Source of the DNA: DATHVI01 sp035461385 | GTDB lineage: Bacteria > Actinomycetota > Thermoleophilia > Solirubrobacterales > 70-9 | DNA: 12,596 bases | Assembly (NCBI GenBank): GCA_035461385.1 | Contig: DATHVI010000103.1 | Location: 1-12,596, forward strand | Direction of reading: 5' to 3' | Part shown: positions 1-6,340 of the stretch, one piece after another | Layout: each line of letters opens with the position of its first letter | How positions within the stretch are numbered: the first letter of the stretch is position 1 | The notes under the pieces: generated by a model | What the model was told of the DNA's origin: nothing | Databases searched by the model: none | Seen by the model: only the letters and a program-made list of their open reading frames with translations | Program-made: the position numbers and the translations under genes

Positions 1-2
1 CC

Positions 3-137
3 GACCGGGAGATCGCCGCCCGCCTGGTCCTCAGCCGGCACACCGTCCACCGTCACGTCGCAAACGTGCGCACGAAGCTCGGCCAGCCATCCCGCGCCGC
101 CGCGGTCGCCGAGGGCACCCGGCTCGGCCTCATCTAG
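3..137 (+). CDS. LuxR-family HTH regulator, C-terminal end (partial)
   Basis: The frame is open from the left edge and stops with TAG at 135-137, giving 44 visible residues. It begins DREIAARLVLSRHTVHRHVANV and continues with RTKLG, which is the classic GerE/LuxR helix-turn-helix: the recognition helix carries S-x-HTV-x-x-H, followed by the V-x-x-KLG motif. Proteins of this type bind DNA through this C-terminal domain and usually carry a sensory or ATPase domain upstream, which is outside the window, so the signal cannot be inferred. The tail is short (AAAVAEGTRLGLI), as usual for the family. The next gene starts about 118 bases downstream on the same strand; whether this regulator controls it is unknown. 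Confidence 0.88.
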   Translation, partial: DREIAARLVLSRHTVHRHVANVRTKLGQPSRAAAVAEGTRLGLI

Positions 138-149
138 TCCCGGGTCGGG

Positions 150-179
150 TGGCCGAAACCGGCCATCGCACGATGGCCG
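150..179. promoter_or_regulatory. Overlapping inverted repeats between LuxR and patatin genes
   Basis: Two mutually exclusive stems share the segment 160-165. Stem one pairs 150-155 with 160-165 (TGGCCG, AAAC loop, CGGCCA). Stem two is a 9-bp perfect inverted repeat, 160-168 with 171-179 around a 2-base centre (CGGCCATCG-CA-CGATGGCCG). They lie 13 bases after the LuxR stop and 77 bases before the patatin start. There is no T-run, so a rho-independent terminator is not well supported. A protein-binding dyad or a weak terminator is possible, and so is chance in such GC-rich DNA. Confidence 0.3.
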
Positions 180-243
180 CGTTGGGGGAAGAAACGGCGC
201 GCCCCGGCCGCCAGAGTGAAGCCGCTGGATGCGGTTCACGAAC

Positions 244-249
244 GGAAGG
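244..249 (+). promoter_or_regulatory. Shine-Dalgarno site fixing the patatin start
   Basis: GGAAGG sits six bases before the ATG at 256. The in-frame ATG at 229 has no comparable purine-rich site in front of it, so the downstream start is preferred. Confidence 0.6.
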
Positions 250-255
250 CAGAAC

Positions 256-1149
256 ATGGACGAGAGCAGCGCACTCGAGCGGACCGCGGTGGTCTTCGCG
301 GCCGGAGGCGAACGGGTCGTTCCCTGGGAGATCGGCGTCGTCGCCGGCCTCGCCGACGCCGGGATCGACCTCCGGCGGAGCGCGGCGATCGTCGGCACGT
401 CGGCGGGGGCACTGGTGGCGGCGCGGTTGGCGCTCGGCGAGGACTTCGAAGCCGACGCGAGCAGGATCGCCCGCGAGGGCGTCCACGAGGTGCCCGCGGA
501 GATCACCGCCCGGGCGGCGGTCGCCCTGCCGCGCCTGATCGAGCTCGATGCGAGCACGAGGCAGCTTTCCGGCGAGGAGCGCGGGCGCCGGGTCGGCCGC
601 TTCGCCCTTGCCGCCGAGACGATCCCCGAGGGACGGCATGTCGCCGCCGTCGCGAAGCGACTGCCGGCCGCCGAGTGGCCCGAGCGCCTGTTGCTGACCG
701 CGGTCGATGCCGAGACCGGCGAGCGCGTCGTCCTCGGCGCGCACTGGTCGATCCCGCTCGCCCGCGGCGTCGCCGCGTCGCGGGCCGTCCCCGGCGTCCT
801 GCCCGCCGTGAGCGCCGGCGGGCGGCGCCTGATCGACGCCGCCGTTGTCTCGGGTACGAACGCCGACGCCGCGCCGGCCGATGGGATCGATCGGATCGTG
901 GTGATCACCGCCGCTCCGGCCGATCCGGAGCCGGGAACCGTCGACGCAGCGCTCGAGCTAGGCCTCCGGCGGGAGCGCACGGCGCTCGCCGCCCGCGGGA
1001 TCGAGGTCGAGGTGATCCGCGCCGACGAGGCCGGGCGGGAGGCGATCGGCTCGGCGCTCTACGCGGTCGCCGATGCCGCCGGGGCGGTGGCGGCCGGGCG
1101 GCGGACGGGGCGCGCGGCGGCGGGGCAGCGACTCGCCGTCGGCGCCTGA
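256..1149 (+). CDS. Patatin-like phospholipase/hydrolase
   Basis: This 297-residue protein resembles the patatin family, serine lipid acyl hydrolases with a Ser-Asp dyad. Numbering from the ATG at 256, an N-terminal glycine-containing segment (AAGGERVVPWEIGVVAGL) corresponds to the oxyanion-hole loop. The nucleophile elbow GTSAG holds Ser49, the conserved ASRAVPG segment is at about 174-180, and LIDAAV supplies the likely catalytic Asp194. Two details are off consensus: the loop is GGE rather than the usual GGGxRG, and the Asp is followed by Ala-Ala rather than Gly. I see no signal peptide or membrane segment, so it is probably cytoplasmic. The ATG at 229 would add nine residues but lacks a ribosome-binding site. 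The natural substrate is unknown. The methyltransferase begins 56 bases downstream and is probably co-transcribed. Confidence 0.8.
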   Translation: MDESSALERTAVVFAAGGERVVPWEIGVVAGLADAGIDLRRSAAIVGTSAGALVAARLALGEDFEADASRIAREGVHEVPAEITARAAVALPRLIELDASTRQLSGEERGRRVGRFALAAETIPEGRHVAAVAKRLPAAEWPERLLLTAVDAETGERVVLGAHWSIPLARGVAASRAVPGVLPAVSAGGRRLIDAAVVSGTNADAAPADGIDRIVVITAAPADPEPGTVDAALELGLRRERTALAARGIEVEVIRADEAGREAIGSALYAVADAAGAVAAGRRTGRAAAGQRLAVGA

Positions 1150-1192
1150 CCGCCGCGACCGGCCCCAGCCTGAAGCGAGACCAACTCGAACC

Positions 1193-1200
1193 GAGAGGAG
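1193..1200 (+). promoter_or_regulatory. Shine-Dalgarno site of the methyltransferase
   Basis: GAGAGGAG lies five bases upstream of the ATG at 1206 and supports that start. Confidence 0.65.
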
Positions 1201-1205
1201 CACGA

Positions 1206-1871
1206 ATGAGCACCACAGACCACGCAGGCGCGAACGGCGCCTTCGACCACGGGGCGCGGAGCCGGTTCAACGCCTGGTTCTTCGACGCCTTCCACGGCTA
1301 CATCAACCACGTCAGCCGGCTCCACAAGCGGGCGGCGTTCGACGACATCGGCGGCGGGACGGTGGTCGAGATCGGCGCCGGCGTCGGCGCCAACGTCGAC
1401 TATCTCCGTCCGGGGACGAGGCTGATCGCGATCGAGCCCAACCTCCAGATGCACGAGCGCCTGCGGGCGCGATGCGAGGAGCGCGGCATCGAGCTGACCC
1501 TTGTCGCCGGGGGGGCCGAGGCGATCCCGCTGCCCGACGGGTCGGTGGACGAGGTGATCTCCTCGCTCGTCCTCTGCACGGTCGCCGACCCGGTCCGGGT
1601 GCTGAGCGAGATCCGCCGGATCCTGCGGCCGGGCGGGCGGTTCCGGTTCGTCGAGCACGTCGAGGCGCCGCGGCCGGCGATCAGGCGCCTCGTGCAGCGG
1701 GCGATCCGCCGACCCTGGGGCTGGGTGTACGAGGGCTGCAACCCGGCGGCGCGGACCGTCCCGCTGCTCGAGCAGGCCGGCTTCCGCGACCTTCGCCTCG
1801 AGCACCGAAAGCTCCGCCGGTCGCTCTTCTGGCCGGTGAACACCGCGATCTGGGGGCTTGCCCTCCGTTAG
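1206..1871 (+). CDS. Class I SAM-dependent methyltransferase, METTL7/TMT1-like
   Basis: The product is 221 residues with a complete Rossmann methyltransferase core: motif I VVEIGAGVGAN (53-63), the acidic ribose-binding residue Glu77 in IAIEPN, a motif IV-like region SSLVLCTV (119-126), and LRPGGRF (140-146) after it. Outside the core it resembles the METTL7/TMT1 family rather than UbiE. An N-terminal amphipathic stretch (FNAWFFDAFHGYIN) precedes the core. The C-terminal half has W-x-x-x-x-x-GC (WGWVYEGCNPAART), then LLEQAGF and the ending WPVNTAIWGLAL, reminiscent of the RPHIYGYA end of METTL7. Mammalian members methylate thiols such as hydrogen sulfide and small thiols; whether this one does is inference. 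Its TAG overlaps the stop of the convergent BKACE gene by three bases. Confidence 0.85.
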   Translation: MSTTDHAGANGAFDHGARSRFNAWFFDAFHGYINHVSRLHKRAAFDDIGGGTVVEIGAGVGANVDYLRPGTRLIAIEPNLQMHERLRARCEERGIELTLVAGGAEAIPLPDGSVDEVISSLVLCTVADPVRVLSEIRRILRPGGRFRFVEHVEAPRPAIRRLVQRAIRRPWGWVYEGCNPAARTVPLLEQAGFRDLRLEHRKLRRSLFWPVNTAIWGLALR

Positions 1872-2905
1872 GCACCGCCGCCGGCGCCGCTGCCGCCCGC
1901 CGGGGTCGCGTCCCCGCCCGCGGCTGAGCGCTCGACCAGCCCGAGGAGCTCGCGCGCCCTCCCGGCCGGCGCCGGTTCGCGGTCGAGCAGGGCCGCGAGC
2001 GCGAACGCCTTCTCGACCAGCTCGGCGTTCGAGGAGGCGCGGCGGTCGGCGCTGACACGGAGGTTGTCCTCGAGGCCGACGCGGACGTGCCCGCCCATCA
2101 TCAGGGCGGCGGCGGCGAGGTGGAACTCGCCCGGATAGCCGACGCCCGCCGCCGACCAGCTGAAGGCGTCCTCCCCGAACAGCGACACGGCAGTGCGCCG
2201 CATGTGTACGAGCTGCTCGACCGTCGCCGCGTTGGCGCCGAGGACGCCGAGGACGAACTGGACGTGGAACGGGAAGTCGACCAGGCCCGCCTCGGCGAGG
2301 TGGTGGAGGTTGTAGAGGTGGCCGGTGTCGTAGACCTCGTATTCGGGCTTCGTCCCCGCCTCGCGGAAGAGCTCCGACAGCCGGTACATGTCCGCGAACG
2401 TGTTCCGGAACACGTAGTCGCGGGTCGACTCGAGGTACTCGGTCTCCCACTCGGCCATCTCGGGCCGGTGACGGACCCCGAAGATCCCGAAGTTGAACGA
2501 GCCGCAGTTGAACGTCGCCATCTCCGGGCGGCACTCGGTGACGACGCGGGCGCGCTCCTCGATCGTCATCCCGACGCCGCCGCCGGAGGTCGGCTGCAGG
2601 ATCGAGTCGCAGCGCTCGGCGAGGCCGTCGAGGACCTCCCGGAAGAGCCCGAGGTCCGCGACCGGCCTTCCGGTTTCGGGCTCGCGGACGTGGATGTGGA
2701 GGATCGCCGCCCCGGCTGCATTGGCGGCGACGCCGGAATCGACGATCTCGTCCGGCGTCACCGGAATCGCCGCGCTCTGCCCCGGGACGCTCATCCCGCC
2801 CGTGAGCGCGCAGGAGCAGAACACGGGCGCGCCCTCCGCGCTCACAGACCCTGGATCGCGCTTCGCCCCTGAATCACCGCTCCCTTGTCGAGGCTCCGCG
2901 CTCAC
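1868..2905 (-). CDS. BKACE family beta-keto acid cleavage enzyme (3-keto-5-aminohexanoate cleavage type)
   Basis: The product is 345 residues from a GTG at 2905. BKACE enzymes are zinc-dependent TIM barrels that transfer an acyl part of a beta-keto acid onto acetyl-CoA, releasing acetoacetate and a new CoA ester. Hallmarks are ALTGG (33-37), IPVTPDEI (47-54), the zinc-binding H-x-H in ILHIHVREP (His70, His72), QPTSGGG (104-110), and GHVRVGLEDNL (272-282), whose Glu279 matches the third metal ligand of Kce. Family members differ in substrate (3-keto-5-aminohexanoate, 3-oxoadipate, dehydrocarnitine and others); the pocket cannot be read here. The GTG overlaps the alcohol dehydrogenase TGA as GTGA. 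A second in-frame GTG at 2845, exactly 20 codons on, starts with the same 12 bases and would give 325 residues, closer to the family norm; I cannot decide between them. The C-terminus is a Gly/Ala-rich tail. As last gene of the operon it fits a terminal chain-cleavage step. Confidence 0.92.
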   Translation of the reverse strand: MSAEPRQGSGDSGAKRDPGSVSAEGAPVFCSCALTGGMSVPGQSAAIPVTPDEIVDSGVAANAAGAAILHIHVREPETGRPVADLGLFREVLDGLAERCDSILQPTSGGGVGMTIEERARVVTECRPEMATFNCGSFNFGIFGVRHRPEMAEWETEYLESTRDYVFRNTFADMYRLSELFREAGTKPEYEVYDTGHLYNLHHLAEAGLVDFPFHVQFVLGVLGANAATVEQLVHMRRTAVSLFGEDAFSWSAAGVGYPGEFHLAAAALMMGGHVRVGLEDNLRVSADRRASSNAELVEKAFALAALLDREPAPAGRARELLGLVERSAAGGDATPAGGSGAGGGA

Positions 2906-3945
2906 GGCCGAACGATCACCTTCAGCGCGCCGTCGCGCCGCTCGGTGAACGTCGCGTAGGCCTCGGCGAAGTCCTCGAGCGCGAAGCGATGGGTGACCAG
3001 CTCAGCCAGCCGGATCCGCCCCGCCGCCGCGAGCGCGATCGCCTCGGGCATCTCGCCCGCGGCCGCCCTCACGCCGGCGATCTCGATCTCGTCGAGGACG
3101 ACGCGCTGGAGCGGAACCTGCGCCTCCTCCATCGGGATGCCGATCACCGCGACCCGCCCGCCCTTGCGCAGCATCGCGACGCACTGCCCGAGCGCGGCCG
3201 GGTCCCCCGAGCACTCGAGCGCCACCTCCGCCCCGAGCCCGGCGGTCGCTTCGCGGACCGCCTCGACCGGATCGGCGGCCGTGAAGTCGAGGGTCTCGTG
3301 GCCGAGGGCCGCCGCCTTCTCGAGCCTGGCGCCGCGGCCGATAACGATCACCCGCCCTGCTCCGAGCGCCCGCGCGCACTCGGCGACGAGCAGCCCCATC
3401 ACCCCGGGGCCGACGACGACCACCGTGTCGCCCGGAGCGTGGCCACCGCGCTTGACGGTGTGCAGCGCGATCGCCGCGGGGTCGAGCATCGCCACCTCCT
3501 CGTCGGAGAGCGAGTCGGGCACCGGGAAGACGCTCTTGATCGAGTGGACGACGTAGTCGGCGTAGGCGCCCTGGGTGTAGTGGCCGTACTGGCGGTGGAC
3601 CCGCTCGTCGCCGAACCGCTCGCAGAGGTTGTAGCGGCCCTCGACGCACTTGCGGCAGAACCCGCAGCCGGCGTGGGAGGTTCCGGCGACCCGGGTGCCC
3701 ACCTCCCAGCCGAAGGCGGCGGCGCCGGGGCCGAGCTCGACCACCTCGCCGCACCACTCGTGGCCGGGGATGAACGGGAACGACTTCGGCCAGAACCCGG
3801 GGTAGTGACCCTGGATGATGTGGGGGTCGGTGCCGCAGATCGCGATCGCGTGCACCCGGCAGAGGACCTCGTTGCGGCCCGGCTCGGGTCGCGGCACGTC
3901 CTCGACGCCGAACACGTTGGGCGCCTTGACCACCAGCGCCCGCAT
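2902..3945 (-). CDS. Zinc-dependent medium-chain alcohol dehydrogenase
   Basis: The product is 347 residues, normal for medium-chain zinc alcohol/polyol dehydrogenases, which oxidise a secondary or primary alcohol with NAD(P)+. The catalytic zinc site is Cys37 (ICGTD) with GHE at 61-63 (His62, Glu63). The structural zinc lobe has four cysteines at 94, 97, 100 and 108 with the standard spacing. The Rossmann nucleotide loop is GPGVMG (179-184). The fold is complete to the C-terminal GALKVIVRP. The ATG overlaps the TGA of the HD-cyclase gene by one base (TGATG) and the TGA overlaps the BKACE GTG, so it is coupled on both sides. The frame stays open far upstream of 3945, but that stretch reads as the cyclase gene in another frame. 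The substrate is unknown; an intermediate of the operon's pathway is likely. Confidence 0.93.
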   Translation of the reverse strand: MRALVVKAPNVFGVEDVPRPEPGRNEVLCRVHAIAICGTDPHIIQGHYPGFWPKSFPFIPGHEWCGEVVELGPGAAAFGWEVGTRVAGTSHAGCGFCRKCVEGRYNLCERFGDERVHRQYGHYTQGAYADYVVHSIKSVFPVPDSLSDEEVAMLDPAAIALHTVKRGGHAPGDTVVVVGPGVMGLLVAECARALGAGRVIVIGRGARLEKAAALGHETLDFTAADPVEAVREATAGLGAEVALECSGDPAALGQCVAMLRKGGRVAVIGIPMEEAQVPLQRVVLDEIEIAGVRAAAGEMPEAIALAAAGRIRLAELVTHRFALEDFAEAYATFTERRDGALKVIVRP

Positions 3946-5411
3946 CACGCCACCGCGATCGGGTCGACCATCGAGCCGGTTGCCCCCCGGATCGCGAGCG
4001 GCAGGGCGACGAACAGGAACTCGCGGGCGCCGGCCCGCGCCAGCTCCTCGAGGTCGAGGCTCTCGAGGATGTAGATCCCGCGCTCGATCAGCAGCAGGGT
4101 GTGAACCGGCTGCGGGTTCGCCGGCGTCCCGCGGTCGGGAGCCGGCTGGACCTCGTAGGTCTCGGTGTCGGAGCCGGTGGCGATGACGCCGCGATCGGCC
4201 AGCAGCCGGGCGGCAGAGAGATCGGGCCCGCCCCCCCGGTGCGCCTCGAGCGCTTCGCGATCGGGCCAGTGGGCGAGGTAGCCGGTGCGGACGAGGGCGA
4301 CGTCGCCTTGACCCGCGGCGACGCCGTGCTCGCGCTCGATCGCCTCGAGCTCCGAGGCGCTGACCGCCTCGCCGGCGCCGAGCGAGCCGACGCCGCGAAA
4401 GCCGGGGACGTCGTAGAGGACCCCACGACGCCAGAGCGGAGGGATCTCGGTCGCGTCGCCCTTCAGCGGGCCGAAGTCGCCGAGGTCGGTCCGCGCCGAT
4501 CCGCCGTGCCAGCGGTCCTCGTCGCCGACGGTCATGTGGGCGTGGGCGTCGATGTGCGCGCCGGTGTGGGTGGTGCCGATCACCAGCTCGCTCATGTAGC
4601 CGAGGCCGGCCTTGTTCGGCGGGCCCCACGGCTCCTCGCCGGCGGCCCGGATGCCCTGCGGGCTGCGGTAGGAGACCACCTCGAAGCTCGGGTGGCCGGG
4701 GAACAGCGGCATCTTCGGAAACCGGTCGCGGGCGAGGCGGAAGATCCGCCCCGTCCGGACGATCCCGGCGAGGCGGCGAACGGTGTCCGGCGCGTTCGCG
4801 GCCCGAACCCGGGAGAGCGCGGGGGTGAGCATCGCCGCGGCGATCTCGCGGGCGCGCGGGAGGTCGGAGCTGATCCGCGATGCGCTGTGGCGGAGCTTGC
4901 CCTCAGCCCGCTCAGGAGGCGCCTTCCCGGTCTCGACCCAGGCGACGATCAGCGGCACCATCGTCTCGAGGAACGACAGCGAGTCGGCGGCCTGGACGAG
5001 GTCGGCCTCCGGCCAGCCGCCGTCCTCGTGGGCGCGGACGAGCGCTTCGACGTCGCGGGAGAGCTCCTCGGGAGCCCCCTGCTCGGCGAGCCAGTCGGCG
5101 ATGATCGCGGCGCAGCGGTCCTGGTGCCAGCGGTTGTATTCGGGATCGTCCCAGTGCTCGGCGGAGTCCCAGCGCACGTCGGGGTCGGGAAACGCCCGCT
5201 CGATGTCGTGCGTCACCGCCGCGATCCGCATCGCGTCGGAGGCCTCGGGCTCGAGCGCGACGAGCCAGGACTCGGCCCGGTCGAGGTGGTGTGCGTGCGG
5301 GTGGATCTCCGCGATCCACGCTCGAGCGGTGTCGAGCAGCGCGCGCCCCTCGGCCCCCGGACGAGCGGCGGCGGCGTCGCCCTGCGGCTGGGACCCCGCA
5401 CGCCCGGTCAT
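3945..5411 (-). CDS. Fusion protein: N-terminal HD/DUF4202-like domain + C-terminal cyclase-family hydrolase
   Basis: This is a continuous 488-residue frame carrying two domains. Residues about 25-160 are helical and hold an HD-type metal pattern: His41/His42, His68-Asp69 (VTHDIERAF), His128 (RAHEDGG) and Asp143 in AADSLSFLE. The layout also recalls DUF4202 proteins. Residues about 225-485 form a cyclase-family (PF04199) hydrolase with the metal motif H-T-G-A-H-I-D-A-H-A-H (His282, His286, Asp288, His292). Position 290, usually Pro, is His. GSDTE (413-417) and VHTLLLIERGIYILESL (436-452) are typical distal motifs. Cyclase-family members hydrolyse amide, lactam or ring bonds (KynB formamidase, isatin hydrolase). 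The start at 5411 is chosen because it gives an ATGA overlap with the upstream gene; an ATG 18 codons earlier lies inside that gene. The role of the HD part is unknown. Confidence 0.87.
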   Translation of the reverse strand: MTGRAGSQPQGDAAAARPGAEGRALLDTARAWIAEIHPHAHHLDRAESWLVALEPEASDAMRIAAVTHDIERAFPDPDVRWDSAEHWDDPEYNRWHQDRCAAIIADWLAEQGAPEELSRDVEALVRAHEDGGWPEADLVQAADSLSFLETMVPLIVAWVETGKAPPERAEGKLRHSASRISSDLPRAREIAAAMLTPALSRVRAANAPDTVRRLAGIVRTGRIFRLARDRFPKMPLFPGHPSFEVVSYRSPQGIRAAGEEPWGPPNKAGLGYMSELVIGTTHTGAHIDAHAHMTVGDEDRWHGGSARTDLGDFGPLKGDATEIPPLWRRGVLYDVPGFRGVGSLGAGEAVSASELEAIEREHGVAAGQGDVALVRTGYLAHWPDREALEAHRGGGPDLSAARLLADRGVIATGSDTETYEVQPAPDRGTPANPQPVHTLLLIERGIYILESLDLEELARAGAREFLFVALPLAIRGATGSMVDPIAVA

Positions 5412-6340
5412 GCCGTCACCGGTCGGGCCTGGAGCACGTAGAGGCGCCCGTCCTCGTAGGCCCATTCGATGTCCTGCGGCCCCCCGAGCCGGCGCTCGAG
5501 CTCGTCGCCGACCCCGGCCAGCTCGCGGAGCTGCTCGTCGCCGAGCTTCTGCGCGCCCCCCGCTTCCGGCTCGAGCTGGCTCTGGACCGTCCCGCTGGCG
5601 TCGGGCGCCGGGACGATCTCGAACGGCTGCGTCGCGACCCGGCTGCGCTTCAGCGTGCCGTCACGCTTGATCACGTAGTGATCGGGGGTCACCTGTCCCG
5701 ACACCGCCGCTTCGCCGAGCCCGAGCACCGCCTCGACCACCATCCGGTCGCGACGGCCCTGAACAGGGTTGCAGGTGAACAGGACGCCGGCGACGTCGGC
5801 TCGCACCATCCGCTGGACGACGACCGCCATCCCGAGGTCGTCGAGCGAGCCGTGCCGCTGGCGGTAGAACAGCGCCCGCTCGGAGAAGAACGACGCCCAG
5901 CAGTCGCGAACCCGCTCGCGGACCGCGCCGGCGCCGCGAACGTAGAGGAACGTCTCCTGCTGGCCGGCGTACGAGGCGGCTTCGGAGTCCTCGGCGCAGG
6001 CGCTCGAGCGAACGGCGACCGGGACGTCGTCGCCGAGCTCCTCGTAGGCGGCGGCGATCTCCGCCGGCGGCGCCGCCCGAGCGACGGCCGCCTGGGCCCG
6101 GCCGGGGTCGGGCAGGGCGGCGCGAAGCTCGGCGCCGCCGTCCGGCAGCGAGGCGACGAGCCGGCCGGCTGGAACGACGAATCCGGGCGGGACGGGGAGG
6201 CCGAGCGCCGCGAGTCGGGCGAGCGAAGCACCCTTTCCTCCGGCGCGATCGACGTCCGCGCACGCCGGCTCGGTGAGCGAGAGCACGGCCGGACCCTCCG
6301 ACGTGGCGGCCGTCCGCGGGCCTTGCCGGCGCGCGGCCAT
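5408..6340 (-). CDS. Stand-alone PEP-synthase-type ATP-grasp (PPDK_N) subunit, PpsB-like
   Basis: This 310-residue protein is the complete PEP/pyruvate-binding ATP-grasp domain of PEP synthase and relatives, and nothing more. Visible motifs are AGGKGASLARL (33-43, Lys36) with GLPVPPGFVV, then AVRSSACAEDS (109-119, Arg111), YAGQQETFL (124-132) and VVVQRMVRADVAGVLFTCNP (173-192). VVEAVLGLGE (201-210) and PQDIEWA with LYVLQARPVT close the domain (288-309). In PEP synthase and rifampin phosphotransferase this domain is joined to a phosphohistidine swivel domain; here the chain stops right after it. The swivel half is present as a separate gene at 12356-12596. A split of this kind is known in phenylphosphate synthase (PpsB ATP subunit, PpsA His subunit). 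The ATG at 6340 overlaps the cyclase TGA by one base and has an AGGAGG site seven bases upstream. The phosphoryl acceptor is unknown. Confidence 0.93.
   Translation of the reverse strand: MAARRQGPRTAATSEGPAVLSLTEPACADVDRAGGKGASLARLAALGLPVPPGFVVPAGRLVASLPDGGAELRAALPDPGRAQAAVARAAPPAEIAAAYEELGDDVPVAVRSSACAEDSEAASYAGQQETFLYVRGAGAVRERVRDCWASFFSERALFYRQRHGSLDDLGMAVVVQRMVRADVAGVLFTCNPVQGRRDRMVVEAVLGLGEAAVSGQVTPDHYVIKRDGTLKRSRVATQPFEIVPAPDASGTVQSQLEPEAGGAQKLGDEQLRELAGVGDELERRLGGPQDIEWAYEDGRLYVLQARPVTA

Noticed and set aside
216..1871. A 551-codon plus-strand frame joining the patatin region to the methyltransferase
   Set aside because: The first 330 codons are an Arg-rich out-of-frame reading of the patatin gene. 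The ATG at 1206 with its ribosome-binding site is the real methyltransferase start.
2902..4629. A 575-codon version of the alcohol dehydrogenase
   Set aside because: The upstream part is low-complexity and overlaps the cyclase domain in another frame; the ATG at 3945 gives the normal dehydrogenase length.
5408..6340. A truncated or frameshifted PEP synthase or rifampin phosphotransferase
   Set aside because: The chain ends cleanly after the domain's final LQARPVT motif, its stop forms an ATGA overlap with the next gene, and the other domain is present elsewhere in the operon. This looks like a designed split, not decay.
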